From contig CM055092.1 of NCBI GenBank assembly GCA_029204225.1, positions 11,736,310 to 11,800,309 on the forward strand: a stretch of DNA of 64,000 nucleotides. The letters run 5' to 3'. Made by a program: the position numbers and the translations under genes. The DNA comes from Diphasiastrum complanatum (taxonomy: Eukaryota > Streptophyta > Lycopodiopsida > Lycopodiales > Lycopodiaceae). How positions within the stretch are numbered: the stretch's first letter is position 1; every line of letters begins with the position of its first letter. The notes beneath the pieces were generated by a model, which saw only the letters and a program-made list of their open reading frames with translations, was not told the DNA's origin and made no database searches. Positions 61,380 through 64,000 of the stretch are shown one piece after another.

Positions 61380-62930
61380 TGGAAGATCACTAGGAAACCA
61401 AGCTTGTTATCTCTTAAGGCATCACACTCAACTAGCATCGCCTTAATCCAACTTTCAAATTCGAAAATCTCTTCGAAGTAAAATAATTTTCAAAAGATGT
61501 AAAGAAAACAAAATGAAAGTGTTGGAATGTATACCATCTTGCATACCACCTAAATTTTGCTTCTCCTTTTCAAAATAAGTGAGCCTCACACTCCGCCCTT
61601 GCTCTAGATGACCTTTTTGAAGGACTGGCAATTTGAGGTTGCTCCTCAATGCTTGGCATCTCTTGGATCTCAACAATATTTGGCAAGCTAGATTATGCAT
61701 TTGAAGCATGATATAGCATAAACATATTTGACTCATCAAATATTGCATCCAAAAATAATAGAATCTTATTGAAAGAAAGAACAAAGATTCTAAACTCCTT
61801 GCTTGACTCACCATATCCAATCCTTGTACCAATCAATGCATTTGGATTCACTTTGCTCCTAGTATTGAGTTGACTCTCAACAAGAGTTTTGCACTTCTCA
61901 AAAGTATCAAACACCATGTTTTTGAAGGACAAAAGATAGATCCAATTGTATCTAGTATGATCATCAATGAGAATGACGATCCACTTTGCACTTTCAACGA
62001 AACTATGCACATTCAAATGAATAACTTCCAAAGGAGTGAGAGATCTAGTGGTAGACCTTTGAAAGGCATGCTTGTGTATTTTTGAGAGACTCCAAACCTC
62101 ACATATCTTACAACTCTTGGGAAAGATCTTGGTAGGCCGAGAACTACCTCTTTGTTGCACTTGTTCTCTAAGTCTTGTGTCAACTCCTCATTTGTCAACA
62201 TCACACTTACATTAGAAACATTTGCATCAAGGCCAAACAACCTCCCTTGCTTAAAGCCACTTGCCATGCACTTATCATTATCACGAATAGAACAAACATC
62301 ATGCTTGAAATGAATATCAAGCCCATTCTCCAACAATTTGCCAACAGTCAAAGGTACAAAAAGCACATTTTCTAGATTAAATTTTACCTTCTTTGAACAT
62401 CCTAGAATTTCTTCACCCTTTGATTGATCACTTCCCTATTTCTTGCTGGACTCTTTACCTTTCCACTTCCCTTTCTTGGAAAATTTTGCCTCCTCATTAC
62501 CCTTGTGCACAGATAGAGACTCCATCCTATTCTTGACATGTTGGATTCTACTCTCCTCAATTATAAGAACATTATGAAGCTTCTCAATGCATGAAAGGAC
62601 TTCTTGGATGGAAAAACTTTGAACAAGATTGGAGTACTCATCTCCCAATCCATTTAGAATGACTTGGACAAGCTCCTTATCTTTTATTTTAACACCTATG
62701 GAGTCTAGCTCCATGTTAAGTGATTTTACTCTAGGAACATCTTCTTGAGCAATCTCACCACTTCTTCTCATGCTTTCTAACATAAGCATTCTTGAAGTGT
62801 TACTTGACTCATAAATGGCATTTAACGAGTCCCATGCCTTCTTGTCCAAGATACAAGAAGCCATCTCTTTAATCAATTCATATCTCCTCTTCTCCCAAGC
62901 TATGATCTCATATCAGCCTACAATTTTGTT
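61380..62930 (-). pseudogene. Copia element: gag, integrase and RT-start remnant, minus strand
   Basis: Gag (62436-62876): CILDKKAWDSLNAIYESSNT, LMLESMRRSGE, VQVILNGLGDEYSNLVQSFS and a Lys-rich end. The protease catalytic part and knuckle are missing. A pre-integrase block (62013-62366) has NVLFVPLTVGKLLENGLDIH and CKICEVWSLSKIHKHAFQRS. The integrase core at 61693-62050 has HSFVESAKWIVILIDDHTRY and NWIYLLSFK. A linker (SSRARAE) and an RT start (KAMLVECDALRDN-like, about 61400-61450) follow. It stops there. Confidence 0.75.
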
Positions 62931-63235
62931 TTTGATACCTTAATTATAAATCAAAATAATAAAACACAAATAGATTTGAAATCCTTGCATCTTTTTCCAC
63001 ACCCCACACCCAGCACAAGAAAAATCACCAGAATTTCAATACATGCTAATTTGAGACCAACTCAAATAAATGGCCTCCTCTCTAGTCCTGCACACTTCCA
63101 CATGTGTGAGGAAGACACCCAAGACTCAAAAAAACCACTTGTTAGAAACTCGCCACTCCAAAACTAGCTTTTTGATCTCAAAACTTATTAATTTTGGACT
63201 ATACTTTGGATCAAACACTCAACCTCTTGGAAAAG

Positions 63236-63247
63236 GCGTTGATACCA
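63236..63247 (-). other. Primer-binding site of the minus-strand copia element
   Basis: On the minus strand TGGTATCAACGC follows the LTR end ...TTTCACA. It is a one- or two-base variant of the tRNA-Met site TGGTATCAGAGC and sits upstream of gag. Confidence 0.6.
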
Positions 63248-64000
63248 TGTGAAATAAAAGGCATTCAGGACTTGAAATGGATCTATTCAATCCAAGAAGG
63301 ATTGGATGCATTGTTATCATCATCTCCATCATAAAATGCAAGCTATTAATGACACAATTTTGATAACACGCAAGAACAATCAAAATCTAAGTGTAAATTG
63401 ATCAAAGAGACTTCACACCTGTGCAGTACAGCTTGTTGCATGGACAAAGAGTAGGAGAAAAGTACAAGTTAAATGCACTGGACACAACAAACTAAATACA
63501 AAAGAGAGATCTAGACAAGCTTGGTGAAAATCCTCGATTTCTCTCCAAACTGAGTAATATACACAAAGCATGAGATTTGGGTTGATCTAACCTATTTTAC
63601 GCATGTGAGATAGTCCTATGACTTTTCCTTTGTCCCTCATTAATTCTCATACAAATCTATAGCCATCCAATCAAATTGCACCTCTCCAAAAAACCTAGAA
63701 TAGAGAAAAATTAATTCTAGCTTGGAAAACTTGATTATGTGCCTTATTGAACTTTGAGATTATGGCCTATCCTTCACATGTGGAAACAACCTCCGCATAT
63801 GTGGAAATATCCTATGTACATAATATATGGTTTATGTCGTCACCTAACATCAAAGTAATTGATAGTGGGGCTATTATACTACATTGGCAAGTGTCTCCCA
63901 TGCAATAAGAGGAGTTGACACCTTCAAATTTATTTTAAGGATTATTAGACTTTCAAGAGAAAATGATGTCGTAGTGCCACCTATCCAGACTGAGTCCAAA
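63248..64000 (-). repeat. 5' LTR of the minus-strand copia element (partial or to about 63920)
   Basis: It ends in CA next to the PBS (TG at 63248 on the plus strand). The upstream edge is uncertain and may lie near 63890-63920 or outside the window. It contains ACATGTG-type motifs (63775-63800) like the candidate LTR at 15034-15722, which suggests relatedness. Confidence 0.45.

Overview
This is a nuclear plant DNA window. It is AT-rich and dominated by decayed Ty1/copia retrotransposons, LINEs with (TC)n tails, simple repeats and foldback elements, and it contains short TTTAGGG-type telomere-like stretches. One conserved host gene is recognised: a many-exon, plus-strand gene for a C2-GRAM-VASt protein closely resembling Arabidopsis BAGP1 (BAG-associated GRAM protein 1). 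Its two huge repeat-filled introns (about 11.7 and 19.1 kb) suggest a large-genome land plant such as a fern, lycophyte or gymnosperm. The species cannot be fixed from the sequence. No rRNA gene, CRISPR array or bacterial-type operon was seen.

Layout. 1-8391: an old copia element interrupted by a second, complete but degenerate copia element (2173-8084) with paired LTRs. 8392-15722: further copia remnants of related type, separated by 3 kb of unassigned AT-rich DNA. 16087-18430: an LTR-like dispersed repeat, tandem duplications and an array of perfect hairpins. 18480-20474: the promoter/leader region of the host gene, with GA tracts and a plausible leader intron. 20475-57759: the BAGP1-like gene. 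Intron 1 holds a hAT transposase remnant, LINE A, a duplicated unknown coding remnant and several foldback/MITE-like units. Introns 2-8 are compact. Intron 9 holds gypsy and copia remnants, a proline/threonine-rich low-complexity ORF, a miRNA-like foldback, LINE B (minus strand) and a chain of three plus-strand LINE pieces (C1, C2, D). 57760-64000: diverged tandem repeats, a gypsy RT remnant and a minus-strand copia element with its primer-binding site and 5' LTR.

How it fits together. The 17 coding exons, read from canonical GT/AG splice sites, join in phase into about 597-613 residues, so the gene looks intact despite the insertions. The most interesting material is in the LINEs. Two diverged subfamilies encode an ORF1 with coiled coil and RRM-like domain, an APE endonuclease, an RT and a C-terminal CCHC-like finger. 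In three copies a C-terminal tail carries a canonical PCNA-interacting peptide (PIP box, Q-x-x-I-x-x-F-F). Their 3' ends share a short hairpin whose stem shows compensatory changes. Every 5' boundary that follows another LINE lies at a (TC)n tract, suggesting that these LINEs target TC microsatellites.
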